Source: Nocardia asteroides
GTDB lineage: Bacteria > Actinomycetota > Actinomycetes > Mycobacteriales > Mycobacteriaceae
Direction: 5' to 3'
Length of the DNA stretch: 64,000 bases
Assembly (NCBI RefSeq): GCF_021183625.1
Contig: NZ_CP089214.1
Span: forward strand, 5,580,001 to 5,644,000
The first letter of the stretch is position 1; the number at the start of each line of letters is the position of its first letter. Position numbers and translations under genes: made by a program. The notes under the pieces are model-generated. The model did not search any database, had not been told where the DNA came from, and saw nothing but the letters and a program-made list of their open reading frames with translations. Positions 42,735-54,210 of the stretch are shown piece by piece.

Positions 42735-43568
42735 GTGCGCGCCTTCGAGGAACTACGGAACTGGCCGGTCGGGAACGCGGCGGCCGGTGTCGTCACCGCC
42801 GACGGCGCGGTGGCGACCACCGGTGACGCCGATCACGTATTCCAGCTCGCCTCGGTGACGAAACCCCTGGTGGCGTACGCGGTTCTGGTCGCCGTCGAGG
42901 AGGGCGCGATCGAGCTCGACCAGCCGGCGGGGCCGGCGGGCGCCACCGTCCGGCACCTGCTCGCGCACGCCTCCGGCATCGCCTTCGACAGCCGCGAGGT
43001 GGTCGCCGAGCCGGGTGCCAAGCGGATCTACTCCAGCGCAGGCTTCGAGCTGCTGGCGGAGCTGCTCGAGGCGGAGAGCGGGATCGCGTTCCCGGAGTAC
43101 CTGCGCGAGGCCATTTTCGAACCGCTCGGTATGCTTCACTCGTCGCTGGACGGCCCGGCCGGACACGGCGCGACCTCATCGGTGGCCGACCTGACCCGGT
43201 TCGCTGTCGAGTTGCTGAACCCTGCGCTGATCTCCACGGAGACCCATGGAGCGGCGGTTTCCGTGCAGTTCCCCGGGCTCGACGGGATCCTCCCCGGCTA
43301 CGGCAGGCAGCGCCCGAACGACTGGGGACTCGGTTTCGAAATCCGCGACGGGAAGTCCCCGCACTGGACCGGGGGCACCAATTCCGGCCGCTCGTACGGC
43401 CATTTCGGCCAGTCGGGCACCTTTCTGTGGGTGGACCCGGAAATCCGGGTGGCGTGCGTCGCGCTGAGCGACGAGAATTTCGGGGACTGGGCACGGGGGG
43501 CGTGGCCCGCGTTCAGCGACGCGGTGATCGCCGAGAAGTCACTCGGGGTCGACACGGGGGCCGAGTAA
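42735..43568 (+). CDS. Serine hydrolase, beta-lactamase/penicillin-binding-like family
   Basis: 277 residues from a GTG start; TAGGCT lies 7 bases upstream (leaderless) and there is no Shine-Dalgarno sequence. The nucleophile motif SVTK (S-x-x-K) is near residue 40, the second motif YSSAGFELL (Y-x-S in place of Y-x-N) near residue 97, and a late HFGQSGTFLWVDP matches the H/K-x-G strand motif. There is no signal peptide, so it is probably a cytosolic esterase or peptidase of the class C-like family rather than a secreted beta-lactamase. Confidence 0.88.
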   Translation: MRAFEELRNWPVGNAAAGVVTADGAVATTGDADHVFQLASVTKPLVAYAVLVAVEEGAIELDQPAGPAGATVRHLLAHASGIAFDSREVVAEPGAKRIYSSAGFELLAELLEAESGIAFPEYLREAIFEPLGMLHSSLDGPAGHGATSSVADLTRFAVELLNPALISTETHGAAVSVQFPGLDGILPGYGRQRPNDWGLGFEIRDGKSPHWTGGTNSGRSYGHFGQSGTFLWVDPEIRVACVALSDENFGDWARGAWPAFSDAVIAEKSLGVDTGAE

Positions 43569-43661
43569 CACTTGTAACTCCGAGCACTCCAGTACACTCG
43601 GGCAACGCCAGCTCCGTCGGGCCGTTGGGGAAGACGTCCCTCGTCGAAGCTGGAGGTGTCA

Positions 43662-44195
43662 ATGGTGCGCGCATCGAGTCAGTTCTCTGATGCGACGGCG
43701 GGAGTGGTGTACATCCACTCCTCGCCTGCCGCGCTGTGCCCGCACGTGGAGTGGGCTCTGACCTCGGCGCTCGGCGCCCCCGCCAAGCTCACCTGGACCG
43801 GTCAGCCCGCCGCCGCGGGCCAGCTGCGCGCCACCAGTGACTGGGTCGGCCCGGTGGGCACCGCCGCCCGGATCGCGCGCTCGCTGCGCGATTGGCCGGT
43901 GCTCCGCTTCGAGGTGACCGAGGACCCGAGCGACGGCGTCGACGGCGAGCGCTACAGCTTCGTGCCCGGCCTCGGGCTGTGGCACGGCAGCACCAGCGCC
44001 AACGGCGACGTGCAGGTCGGCGAGATGCGGCTGCGCTCGATGCTCGACGCCGCCCGTGAGATCGGGCGGTACTACGACCTCTCCGCCGAGATCGAGCGCG
44101 CGCTCGGCACGGCGTGGGACGAGGAACTCGAGGCGTTCCGAGGGGGATACGAGACCGGAGCCGAGGTCACCTGGCTGCGCCGCGATGTGAGTTGA
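43662..44195 (+). CDS. DUF3145 family protein
   Basis: 177 residues. The ATG at 43662 has GGAGG 5 bases upstream; an in-frame GTG at 43656 overlaps that site and is rejected. The sequence follows the conserved actinobacterial DUF3145 family (SQFSDATAGVVYIHSSPAALCPHVEWAL; WHGSTSANGDVQVGEMRLR; GTAWDEELEAFR). Function unknown; it is found throughout mycolate-producing bacteria and Streptomyces as a single-copy core gene. A CCGGTCG...CGACCGG hairpin follows the stop. Confidence 0.9.
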   Translation: MVRASSQFSDATAGVVYIHSSPAALCPHVEWALTSALGAPAKLTWTGQPAAAGQLRATSDWVGPVGTAARIARSLRDWPVLRFEVTEDPSDGVDGERYSFVPGLGLWHGSTSANGDVQVGEMRLRSMLDAAREIGRYYDLSAEIERALGTAWDEELEAFRGGYETGAEVTWLRRDVS

Positions 44196-44197
44196 CC

Positions 44198-44214
44198 CCG
44201 GTCGAACCGACCGG
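44198..44214 (+). terminator. Hairpin after the DUF3145 gene
   Basis: CCGGTCG (44198-44204) pairs perfectly with CGACCGG (44208-44214) across a 3-base loop, 3 bases past the stop codon. No T-run follows, so it may act as a Rho-independent terminator only weakly, or as a 3' stabilising stem. Confidence 0.4.
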
Positions 44215-44367
44215 TCGCGGCTCGAAACAGTCCGTCCGAGACTCGAAGTTCGACTCCGGGTTGGTTCGCATCCCTAAAAATGTTTTGTGGAACCCCGCCT
44301 GGTAACTTTCGCCGCAATCGGCACGCGGCCGGGAGTTCGTCGTTCGACGAAAGCTGGGTGATCCTCT

Positions 44368-46026
44368 GTGTTACAACGCGTCTCGCGTCGCTCCTTCATT
44401 CGCGGTGCGAGTGCGGGAGCGGTGGGTGCCACCGTGCTCCCCGGCGCGGCGGGCGCCCGCCCGCAGGCCCGGCACCGCGCGCCCCGGCTGCCCGACCCGG
44501 CCACGGTGCGCGCGACCGACCCGGCACTGCTCTCCGCGCTGGAGGCCGCGAGCCTGCTGCACGCCGGGCAGCTGCACCCCGCCGAGCTGCTCGACGCCTG
44601 CCTGAAGCGCAGCGCCGACTACGGCGGCGGCACCAACGCCTGGATCCGCAGCTACCCGGAGCCCGCCTACGAGCAGGCCGAGGCGGCCGCCGCGCGGCTG
44701 GCCGCGGGCGACGCGCCGCTGCTGTGCGGATTGCCCATCGCGGTCAAGGATCTCTTCGCCGTCGGCGGACTGCCGCTGACCGCCTCCAGCCAGATCCTGG
44801 AGCACAATATCGCCGCAGGCGACTCCACCATCTGGCGCAGGCTGCGCGACAGCGGCGCCGTGCTGATCGGCCACACGCACACCGACGAATTCGCGATCAT
44901 GACCGCCACCCCGCAGGTCGGCAATCCGTGGAAGCTCGACGAGAGCGTCGGCGGCTCCTCCGGCGGCAGCGCCGCCGTGCTCGCCGCCCGCTTCGCCCCG
45001 CTCGCGCTCGGCACCGACACCGGCGGCTCCGCCCGGCTGCCCGCCTCCCGCTGCGGGGTCAGCGCGATCAAGCCGACCTTCGGCCGGTGCAGCCGCTACG
45101 GCGTCATCCCGGTGATGTGGAGCCGCGACCACCCCGCCCCCATGGGCCGCTCGCTCGCCGACGCCACCCTGCTCTTCGACGCCATCGCGGGCCCCGACCT
45201 GCACGACCCCGTCACCCAGCTGGCCCCCGCCTTCCCGGCGGGCGGGCTGCCCACCACCGCGGCCGACGGCGCCAAACCGCTGAGCGGAAAGGTTTTCGGC
45301 ATCCCGATGGCCGCCGAGGCGCTCCCCGCCGGGCTCGGCGCGCTCTTCACCGGCTTCCTGGAGCTGATCGTCGAGCTCGGCGGCGAGCTGCGCGACGTCC
45401 GGCTACCCGCCGAGCCCGGCGGGCTCTTCGACGGTAATGCCGTCGAACTCGGCATGTACCACCGGCAGTGGGCCGACCAGGTCACCCGGCTGAGCCCCTT
45501 CAGCGCCGCCGTCGTCGAGATGGGGCTGGCCGCGCTCAGCATCCCCTCCACCCAGTACCTGCAGTTCAGCCGCGACCGTGCCGTCTACCAGCGCGCCTAC
45601 AACCGGGTCTTCGCGGAGAACGGCCTCACCGCCATCGTGCTGCCCGGCGCCGCCACCGACGGCATGCCGCGCGTCGCCGCCTCCGCCGCCTCCATCCTCG
45701 GCGCCGACAAGGTGCCGGTGACCTGGGCCAATTTCTCCGGCGCGCCGGTAATCGCGCTGCCCGCCGGGCGGTCGGGGGCGACCGGGATGCCGTTCGGGGT
45801 GCAGCTCGGCGGGGTGCCGTGGGCCGAGGTGGAGCTGCTCGAGATCGGGCTCGCGCTGGAAGCCGTTGCGCCGCACTGGCGCGAGGCGCCACCGCTGGCG
45901 CCGAGCCCGCTGCGCATGCCCGAGTTGTCCTTTGTCGCACCGGGTCCCGGTCCGGACCCCACCAATACCGACGCCGGCGCCCCCGCCCTCAGCTTCGTCC
46001 CCACCGCCGACGCGACCTCGGTCTGA
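44368..46026 (+). CDS. Tat-exported amidase (amidase signature family)
   Basis: 552 residues, GTG start. The N-terminus SRRSFIRGASAGAVGATVLPGAAGA is a twin-arginine signal. The amidase-signature triad is visible: Lys in GLPIAVKDLF, Ser in GGSSGGSAAV, and Ser in GTDTGGSARLPAS. It would hydrolyse an amide outside the cytoplasm, folding before Tat export. The last ~45 residues are a Pro/Asp-rich tail. It ends 4 bases before the convergent pentapeptide gene. Confidence 0.9.
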   Translation: MLQRVSRRSFIRGASAGAVGATVLPGAAGARPQARHRAPRLPDPATVRATDPALLSALEAASLLHAGQLHPAELLDACLKRSADYGGGTNAWIRSYPEPAYEQAEAAAARLAAGDAPLLCGLPIAVKDLFAVGGLPLTASSQILEHNIAAGDSTIWRRLRDSGAVLIGHTHTDEFAIMTATPQVGNPWKLDESVGGSSGGSAAVLAARFAPLALGTDTGGSARLPASRCGVSAIKPTFGRCSRYGVIPVMWSRDHPAPMGRSLADATLLFDAIAGPDLHDPVTQLAPAFPAGGLPTTAADGAKPLSGKVFGIPMAAEALPAGLGALFTGFLELIVELGGELRDVRLPAEPGGLFDGNAVELGMYHRQWADQVTRLSPFSAAVVEMGLAALSIPSTQYLQFSRDRAVYQRAYNRVFAENGLTAIVLPGAATDGMPRVAASAASILGADKVPVTWANFSGAPVIALPAGRSGATGMPFGVQLGGVPWAEVELLEIGLALEAVAPHWREAPPLAPSPLRMPELSFVAPGPGPDPTNTDAGAPALSFVPTADATSV

Positions 46027-46029
46027 ACG

Positions 46030-47109
46030 TCAGCGGGCAGCCGCGGGAAGCGGCGGCAAGCACTCGGTCGAGGTGAGGACGAGCAGACCCGCACGGACAA
46101 GTTCGTCCATCGGGCGCGCCGCCGCCTGCGGGTCGCCACCCGCGATGTGCAGCGGACGATAGCCGGCTGGAGGCCCGCTCTTCAGCAATACGTCCAGTCC
46201 GCCACCGAACGCGACTTCGCGATCGAGGAGAACCGGGTCGTCCAGCCGGAGACCGGCGAAGCTTCCGCAGAACAGAGTGCTCTTTTCCAGGTCGGAGCGG
46301 AATATCGTGGCCTTCCGGAAGTCGGCATCGCGGAACTCGGAGTCGATGATCCGTGTCTCGTCGAGCCAGGTATCCGCGAAAATGGTCCGGTCCGAACGAA
46401 TTTCACTCAGGTTCGCGAACGTCAATCTCGCGCTCGTGAAATTCGCGTGGCTGATCGCGGCGCCCCGGAGGTCCGCCCTGTGCAGGTCGGCCTCGGTGAG
46501 ATTCGTGTCGATCAGGTTCACGCCGCGCAAGTCGATGCCGGCGAGATCGGCCCGCGCCAGACACATTCCGCGTAGGTTCGGCCGCTTCTCTCCGGCCACC
46601 GGTTCCCGGTTCAGTCGGCCCAGCACGGTGACCGCGGCCAGCACGTCGTTGCCCGGTTCGGCTGCTCCCGTCTCGGAGCCGCCACGCCCGCCACAGGCAG
46701 CCGACACCGGCGCCCGCGACCGCGCGAAGGTCCCGAGCAGCTCCACGATCGTGGTTCGCTCCCGCTCCGAGTCGAAGGCAAGCCGTTGCAGCGCATAGAT
46801 CGCGCCGACCCGCACCTCGATCTGTTCCTCACCGAGTTGCGCGCTGGCCTGGATGAATCTGCCGGTCAGCTCATTGCGGTCGCTGATCGCAATCTGGTGC
46901 CGAGTGGCATCGAGCGTCTGATAGGTCATGAACGCGGTAGCCAGGACGGCGGTCGCCGTCACCACCGCCGCCAGGCGCACGCCGCGCTCCGACGTCGCCG
47001 CGGACTTCATCCGTCGCAGCGCGCGTATCAAGACCGGCGGTTCCCGGCGCCGCAACGCGGTCACCCGCGAAGGCCGTCGGCGATTCTCCTGACGACGATC
47101 GCGGCGCAT
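46030..47109 (-). CDS. Pentapeptide-repeat membrane protein (copy 2)
   Basis: 359 residues from the ATG with GGGGAGAG upstream; longer open frame before it is ignored. Arg-rich N-terminus (RRDRRQENRRR), one membrane helix (AAVVTATAVLATAFMTYQ), then VRVGAIYALQRLAFDSERERTTIVELLGTFAR, matching IRLGAIYSLERLAVDSPRDHWGVFSVLSAFVR of the protein at 4338-5399. The C-terminal beta-helix has repeats such as ADLAGIDLRGVNLIDTNLTE and ADLHRADLRGA. The two copies are clearly paralogous in architecture. Function unknown. Confidence 0.88.
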   Translation of the reverse strand: MRRDRRQENRRRPSRVTALRRREPPVLIRALRRMKSAATSERGVRLAAVVTATAVLATAFMTYQTLDATRHQIAISDRNELTGRFIQASAQLGEEQIEVRVGAIYALQRLAFDSERERTTIVELLGTFARSRAPVSAACGGRGGSETGAAEPGNDVLAAVTVLGRLNREPVAGEKRPNLRGMCLARADLAGIDLRGVNLIDTNLTEADLHRADLRGAAISHANFTSARLTFANLSEIRSDRTIFADTWLDETRIIDSEFRDADFRKATIFRSDLEKSTLFCGSFAGLRLDDPVLLDREVAFGGGLDVLLKSGPPAGYRPLHIAGGDPQAAARPMDELVRAGLLVLTSTECLPPLPAAAR

Positions 47110-47324
47110 CGTCTCTCCCCTCGGATTCGGGTGTCGTGCACTTGATTTCGAGGTCAATCGAGCGTGACCGTACCGGAAGCGGGGTGCTGGGTCTCGGGTT
47201 CTGGACGGCACGGACCGGGAATGCCAGAGGCGATGAATCGTCAGCCGTCATCGGCTCGGTACTCGCGAGCACCCGTCGCCGCCGCGGACCGGGTGCATTC
47301 GGCCGATTCCACTGGTGACGGCGG

Positions 47325-47831
47325 TCAGGCGTCGGGGTCGCTCGTTCCGACGATCACCGCCCGCCCGACCGTGTGCGGAATCATCAGGATATTGAGCAGC
47401 GCGAGGCTCGCGCTCTCGGGAACCTCCAGGCGATCCACCGACAGCGCCGTCGCGCAGACGAACAGCCGATGGATGCCGGTGCCGGGCGGCGGCTGTACGC
47501 CTGAGTAGGCCGCCTGCCCCAGGTCGTTGGTAAGCGCGACAGCGCCGCCCGGCAGTTCGCCACCCGCCGCGATGCTTCCCACCTCGGCGGGCACATCCTT
47601 GACCACCCAGTGCCAGAGCCCGCCCGGAATCGGCGCATCCGCGTCGAAGGCGGTGATCACCACGCTGCGGGCGCCCTCGGGCAGCCCCGACCATGCCAGC
47701 GCGGGCGCCCGATTATCTCCCTTCTCGGTGTTGTAGCAAGCCGCAGGCAGCGGGCCGCCGTTCTCGAAATCCTGGCTCTTCAGCACGAATTCGGCTGCTG
47801 GGAAGGCGAGCGCGTAGGGGTTGTAGCTCAC
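47325..47831 (-). CDS. YbhB/YbcL-type PEBP protein
   Basis: 168 residues; GTG start with GAGGAGGAT upstream. It belongs to the Raf-kinase-inhibitor-like (phosphatidylethanolamine-binding) family: APALAWSGLPEGARSVVITAFDADAP, GGLWHWVVKDVP, GVQPPPGTGIHRLFVCATAL. The bacterial proteins are small, cytosolic or periplasmic and of unclear ligand. It is divergent from marR with an operator between them, so MarR probably represses it. Its -10 (TATAAA on the minus strand, 47863-47858) lies in the operator arm. Confidence 0.9.
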   Translation of the reverse strand: MSYNPYALAFPAAEFVLKSQDFENGGPLPAACYNTEKGDNRAPALAWSGLPEGARSVVITAFDADAPIPGGLWHWVVKDVPAEVGSIAAGGELPGGAVALTNDLGQAAYSGVQPPPGTGIHRLFVCATALSVDRLEVPESASLALLNILMIPHTVGRAVIVGTSDPDA

Positions 47832-47857
47832 TGTCTGATCCTCCTCGGATCGGTCAA

Positions 47858-47906
47858 TTTATACAGCTTTGCTGTACATCTGAAACGTACAGCGAAGCTG
47901 TATAGT
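47858..47906. promoter_or_regulatory. Twin palindromic MarR operator with overlapping divergent promoters
   Basis: Two near-identical sites, ACAGCTTTGCTGT (47863-47875) and ACAGCGAAGCTGT (47889-47901), are each a palindrome with 5-base arms, with centres 26 bases apart. Together they form one larger inverted repeat: 47860-47877 pairs with 47887-47904 with a single mismatch. TATAGT (47901-47906) sits 7 bases before the marR GTG (leaderless) and TATAAA (minus, 47863-47858) serves the PEBP gene. Occupancy would block both promoters. Confidence 0.75.
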
Positions 47907-47913
47907 TTGTCCA

Positions 47914-48345
47914 GTGGACGAAACCGACTACTCCCTCGCCGACGCCGAGCACCTCCGCCTCGCGATCGGAAGATTCGTGCGCCGGGTCCGCAGCGCCGAC
48001 ACCATGCCCGCCGGTCAGGCAGCGGTCCTCGGCCACCTACGCAGGGACGGGCCGCTCGCGATCGTCGCGCTGGCCGAGCGGGAGCGCGTCCGCCACCAGA
48101 CCATGGCCCGAACCGTGAAGTTGCTGACGGACCAGGGGCTGGTCGACGTAGACCCTGATCCCGTCGATCGGAGGCGAGTCGTCGTCACGCTCTCGAGGGC
48201 AGGAAGCGCTCGCTTGGACGACGAGCAGGCGAGTCGTGCGGATTGGATCGCGCAAGCCGTGCAAGTGCAGCTGACCGCTCAGGAGCGCGCGGTACTCAAG
48301 CGCTTCCCCACCGTCCTCGAGAAGCTCATCGCCGACGACAGATGA
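47914..48345 (+). CDS. MarR-family transcriptional regulator
   Basis: 143 residues from a GTG at the start of a probably leaderless transcript. The winged helix spans GQAAVLGHLRRDGPLAIVALAERERVRHQTMARTVKLLTDQGLV, followed by the wing VDPDPVDRRRVVVTLSRAG. It very likely binds the twin palindrome upstream, repressing itself and the divergent PEBP gene. The inducing ligand is unknown. It is convergent with the RelE-type toxin gene (4 bases apart). Confidence 0.9.
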   Translation: MDETDYSLADAEHLRLAIGRFVRRVRSADTMPAGQAAVLGHLRRDGPLAIVALAERERVRHQTMARTVKLLTDQGLVDVDPDPVDRRRVVVTLSRAGSARLDDEQASRADWIAQAVQVQLTAQERAVLKRFPTVLEKLIADDR

Positions 48346-48349
48346 CTTG

Positions 48350-48865
48350 CTACGGGCGCGAGGTGTACTCGGCCCAGCGATCAACGGCCTGTTCGAGATC
48401 GAGCGCCGCGACCTCCGCGGGAGCCATGCCGACCGTGTGGATCAACCGGCGAGCGAGCCAGTCGGGGACCGGTTCGCGCGGAGGTTCCTGCGCCCCGCCG
48501 AAGGATTCGATGTTCCGCCCGAGCCGCTCGACCACCGACCCGAGTCTGCTGAACTCCGGTAACCGACCGGCGGCCGCGACGATGCGGGCAGTCGCCTCCG
48601 CGTAGACCTCGGAGTCGGCACGCGCTCCGATCGCCCAGACCTCGCAGACCTCGATAGTCTGCTGGTCGACGACCCGGTACACGACCCGCCAGGTGTTGCG
48701 GCCGACCACAAGCTTGCGAAACCCCGTCAGTTCACCACCGAGCGGATAGCCGGCCTGCGCCGAATCCAGCAGTAAGAGAATTTTTTTGAGAACTTTGGGC
48801 ACGGCATCGGGGCCGAGCTTTCGGAGATCGTCGATCGCCGCATCGGTGAAGAGGACTTCGACCAC
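48350..48865 (-). CDS. RelE/ParE-superfamily toxin with C-terminal extension
   Basis: 171 residues from a GTG 4 bases after the antitoxin stop. Residues 1-90 fit RelE-like toxins (DAAIDDLRKL, GYPLGGELTGFRKLVVGRNTWRVVYRV, IEVCEVWAIGARADSEVY). Residues 90-171 (SRLGSVVERLGRN, PDWLARRLIHTVGMAPAEVAALDLEQAVDRWAEY) form an added helical tail absent from ordinary 85-95-residue RelE proteins. Codons 27-29 sit on an A7 run (plus-strand T7, 48781-48787) followed shortly by TTA, both rare in this GC-rich DNA; it may be acquired DNA. By family knowledge it would be a ribosome-dependent mRNA endonuclease or gyrase inhibitor. Confidence 0.8.
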   Translation of the reverse strand: MVEVLFTDAAIDDLRKLGPDAVPKVLKKILLLLDSAQAGYPLGGELTGFRKLVVGRNTWRVVYRVVDQQTIEVCEVWAIGARADSEVYAEATARIVAAAGRLPEFSRLGSVVERLGRNIESFGGAQEPPREPVPDWLARRLIHTVGMAPAEVAALDLEQAVDRWAEYTSRP

Positions 48866-48869
48866 CGGG

Positions 48870-49178
48870 CTACTCGGTGTCCCCGAGTTCGGCGAGCGAC
48901 TGCCTTGTGTGCCCGAAGGCGTCGAGCACGTCATCGAGCGACGTGCGATTGCCGCTATCGGTAGCGGCCCGTGCGAGTACCAGCGCGAGGTCACGCAGAT
49001 CGGATTCCGCGCGATCCAGCTCGGCGAGCCGATCCATTCCGACCACGGCGGCAACCGGCCGGTGATGCCGGGTGACCACCAGGTCGGCACCGCCTTCGGC
49101 ATCTGCGACTAATCCGGCGACACCTCGCCGTGCGGCGTCGGAGACGCTCAGCTCGCGGGAGTTGTGCAGCATGGACAT
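48870..49178 (-). CDS. Phd/YefM-family antitoxin
   Basis: 102 residues; ATG at MSMLHNSRELSV. The N-terminal part (SVSDAARRGVAGLVADAEGGADLVVTRHHRPVAAVVG) is the DNA-binding Phd/YefM fold; the C-terminal helices (EDLRDLALVLARAA-like) would neutralise the toxin encoded 4 bases downstream. TACAGT lies 6 bases before the ATG, so the operon is probably leaderless and self-repressed. The upstream open frame to 49301 has no initiation signal. Confidence 0.85.
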   Translation of the reverse strand: MSMLHNSRELSVSDAARRGVAGLVADAEGGADLVVTRHHRPVAAVVGMDRLAELDRAESDLRDLALVLARAATDSGNRTSLDDVLDAFGHTRQSLAELGDTE

Positions 49179-49361
49179 GCCGCAACTGTACAGAAATCTA
49201 GCTACTTTTTCACCGGATTGCCGCTGACTATCGAGATATCCGCCCACCGCGAACCGGCCGAGCGCCTCGCTCCGGCAAGATGAGCCCCACGTCAGCCCCA
49301 CGTGGGAGGTAGGGGGCGAGTCCAGCGTCTGGAGAAGGCCCGCATACCGGCCGATATCGTG

Positions 49362-49433
49362 TGGGCGCAGAGGGGATCGAACCCCCGACCGCTGGTGTGT
49401 AAAACCAGTGCTCTACCGCTGAGCTATACGCCC
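49362..49433 (-). tRNA. tRNA-Val (TAC anticodon)
   Basis: On the minus strand: acceptor GGGCGTA pairs with TGCGCCC, discriminator A, D-arm AGCTCAGCGGTAGAGC, anticodon stem CTGGT/ACCAG with loop TTTACAC giving TAC, and T-arm GGGGG-TTCGATC-CCCTC. The 3' CCA is not encoded. 72 bases. Confidence 0.92.
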
Positions 49434-49468
49434 CTGGTCCGGCCGGACGTACTGTCCGGCGCGGCGGT

Positions 49469-49933
49469 TCATGAATCTAGCGCGGCGAGCGCTTTCTCCC
49501 AAGCCGCCTGGTCACGAGCCTCCCCGGGCCCGTTCATCTCGGCGAACCGGACGATCCCGTCGCGGTCGATCACGAACGTGCCGCGGTTCGGGATGCCGGA
49601 TTTCTCGTTGAAGACGCCGTAGGCGGTGGCGACGGCGCCGTGCGGCCAGAAGTCGGAGAGCAGGGGGAAGGTGTAGCCCTGTTCGGCGGCCCAGATCTTG
49701 TGGGTGGGCGGCGGGCCGACGGAGATGGCGAGGATCTCGGCGGCGTCGTTCTGGAACTTGGGCAGCTCGTCCCTGACCTTGCACAGCTCGCCCTGGCAGA
49801 TGCCGGTGAAGGCCAGCGGGTAGAACACGAGCAGCACGTTCTTGCGGCCGCGGTAGTCGGCGAGCGAGACGTTCTGGTTGTTCTGGTCCTTCAGCGTGAA
49901 GTCCGGCGCGGGCGAGCCCACCTCCAGCGGCAT
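49469..49933 (-). CDS. ahpE: Peroxiredoxin AhpE
   Basis: 154 residues from the ATG at MPLEVGSPAPDFTLKDQ. Thioredoxin-fold peroxiredoxin with the peroxidatic Cys in PLAFTGICQGEL (P-x3-T/S-x2-C) and no obvious resolving Cys in the 2-Cys position, apart from a Cys 5 residues later (ELCKVRDE). It reduces peroxides and peroxynitrite in the cytosol. It is the first member of the block that matches Rv2238c-Rv2247 of M. tuberculosis, on the same strand as the DUF3052 and lipoprotein genes. Confidence 0.93.
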   Translation of the reverse strand: MPLEVGSPAPDFTLKDQNNQNVSLADYRGRKNVLLVFYPLAFTGICQGELCKVRDELPKFQNDAAEILAISVGPPPTHKIWAAEQGYTFPLLSDFWPHGAVATAYGVFNEKSGIPNRGTFVIDRDGIVRFAEMNGPGEARDQAAWEKALAALDS

Positions 49934-50004
49934 GCGTGAATCCTTCCTCTCCTCCGGTCGGCGCGGTACGCGCCTGCCCGCGGGCAAAACCTTAGCGAAA
50001 GGGG

Positions 50005-50427
50005 TCAGCGCTGCTTGGAGGGCGCCTTCGGCTGCACCAGCCTGCTGCCGACCCAGGCACCGAGGCTGATCACGGAGGTCTGGGTGAGGCCGGCGGTGGG
50101 GGCGGCCTCGGCGATCTCGCTGGGATCGACGTGGCCGGGCCGGCCGGTCTTGGGGGTGAGCACCCAGATGAAGCCGTCGTCGGAGAGCGGGCTGATGACG
50201 TCCATCAGCTCGTCGGCGAGGTCACCGTCGCCGTCGCGCCACCAGAGCAGCACGGCGTCGACCACCTCGTCCGAGTTCTCGTCGACCATCTCGCTGCCGC
50301 TCACCTCTTCGATGTCGGCGCGGAGATCGTCGTCGGCGTCCTCGTCCCAGCCCAGCTCCTGGACAACCAAGCCGTGGGTGATGCCAAGCTTCTCTGCGAA
50401 GTTCTGCGCGTCCGCCGCGGCAACCAC
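50005..50427 (-). CDS. DUF3052 family protein
   Basis: 140 residues from a GTG with GGAGG at 7-base spacing. It matches the conserved actinobacterial DUF3052 family (Rv2239c position): AEKLGITHGLVVQELGWDEDADDDLRADIEE, VVDAVLLWWRDGDGDLADELMD, GFIWVLTPKTGRPGHVDPSEI. Function unknown; strongly acidic and cytosolic. Gene order with ahpE and aceE is conserved in mycolate producers, which is the best identification. Confidence 0.92.
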   Translation of the reverse strand: MVAAADAQNFAEKLGITHGLVVQELGWDEDADDDLRADIEEVSGSEMVDENSDEVVDAVLLWWRDGDGDLADELMDVISPLSDDGFIWVLTPKTGRPGHVDPSEIAEAAPTAGLTQTSVISLGAWVGSRLVQPKAPSKQR

Positions 50428-50545
50428 GGTGGTGTCCTCCTCAACTTCCGACTACAGGTAGCTGCAAGCGAACATGGTTCTGGCTCGCAGCGCAAGCCGA
50501 TCGGCCGAAAAGCCATCGGAATGTCGTACGCGGTGACCGCTGACC

Positions 50546-51097
50546 TCACCGCACGGGGCAGCTGTCCTTCACCGCGTTGCGGGCGTCGTTGACCCGTTTG
50601 CTGGCGTCGTTCAGCCCGCCGACCGGGGCGGTGTAGGTCATCGCCCTGGTCGCGCCCGCGAGGGCCCGCGCGGCGACCACGTACTCGGTGAGCTTGCCGG
50701 CGAGATCGCCCGGCAACGCTCCGGCGGCCTGGTTGACCCCGGTCTCGACCTTGATCGCGGCGTCCTCGAGGGTGGCGGCGGCGCCGTCGCGCTTGGGCAC
50801 GTAGTCGGGGGCGTTGGAGTCGTGTGCGTCGACGAACTCGTTGTACCTCGACACGCCGACCCCGGTGATGCCGGGGAACTGGCCGCAGTTGTCGGCGACC
50901 GCCTTGGCCTCGGCGGCGGCTTTGCGGGACGAGGTCGCGGCGGCCGAGGAGGCGGCGGCCTCGATCTTGTAGGCGGACACCTCGGCCTCGTTCGCCGCCG
51001 CGGTGCCCTCGACCCGGTTGGCGCAGCCCGCGACGAGCAACCCGGCCGAGACGGCCACGGCCGCGCACATCAGTCCGAACCCGCGTGGGTTCAGCAT
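50546..51097 (-). CDS. Lipoprotein at the Rv2240c position
   Basis: 183 residues; of two adjacent ATGs the second has GGAGG at 6 bases and is used. The signal peptide ends in the lipobox LLVAGC, so the mature N-terminal Cys is lipidated and the protein is anchored outside the membrane. The mature part is Ala-rich and helical (AAASSAAATSSRKAAAEAKAVAD...), with two further Cys (DNCGQFPG and DSCPVR) that could form a disulfide. Function unknown. It is divergent from aceE with 213 bases between starts. Confidence 0.88.
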   Translation of the reverse strand: MLNPRGFGLMCAAVAVSAGLLVAGCANRVEGTAAANEAEVSAYKIEAAASSAAATSSRKAAAEAKAVADNCGQFPGITGVGVSRYNEFVDAHDSNAPDYVPKRDGAAATLEDAAIKVETGVNQAAGALPGDLAGKLTEYVVAARALAGATRAMTYTAPVGGLNDASKRVNDARNAVKDSCPVR

Positions 51098-51310
51098 CAT
51101 CGTCCTCCCCGCTGTCGAGCACTCTGGCGGCAACACCGTCGTTCCCTCTCGAACGTACTGGATTCCCGGCTGGAATGATGACCTGGGACGCACCATCGGC
51201 AAGGATGGTTGGTGCGCCCGAACCTTTCGTATCGGGCGGGGCGCCGACCAGCGTGCTCGCCCGGGGAACCAGACGCCATCAGCATGTCCACCCCTGTACG
51301 AGGAGCCGAT

Positions 51311-54169
<2,859 letters not shown>

Positions 54170-54210
54170 CGGCGGGGGACCACTCACCGGCACCGAAAAC
54201 GGAAGGGATC

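Noticed and set aside
51209..51283. aceE start at ATG 51209
   Set aside because: No ribosome site, and the extra residues have no counterpart in mycobacterial AceE; TTG 51311 has AGGAG at proper spacing.
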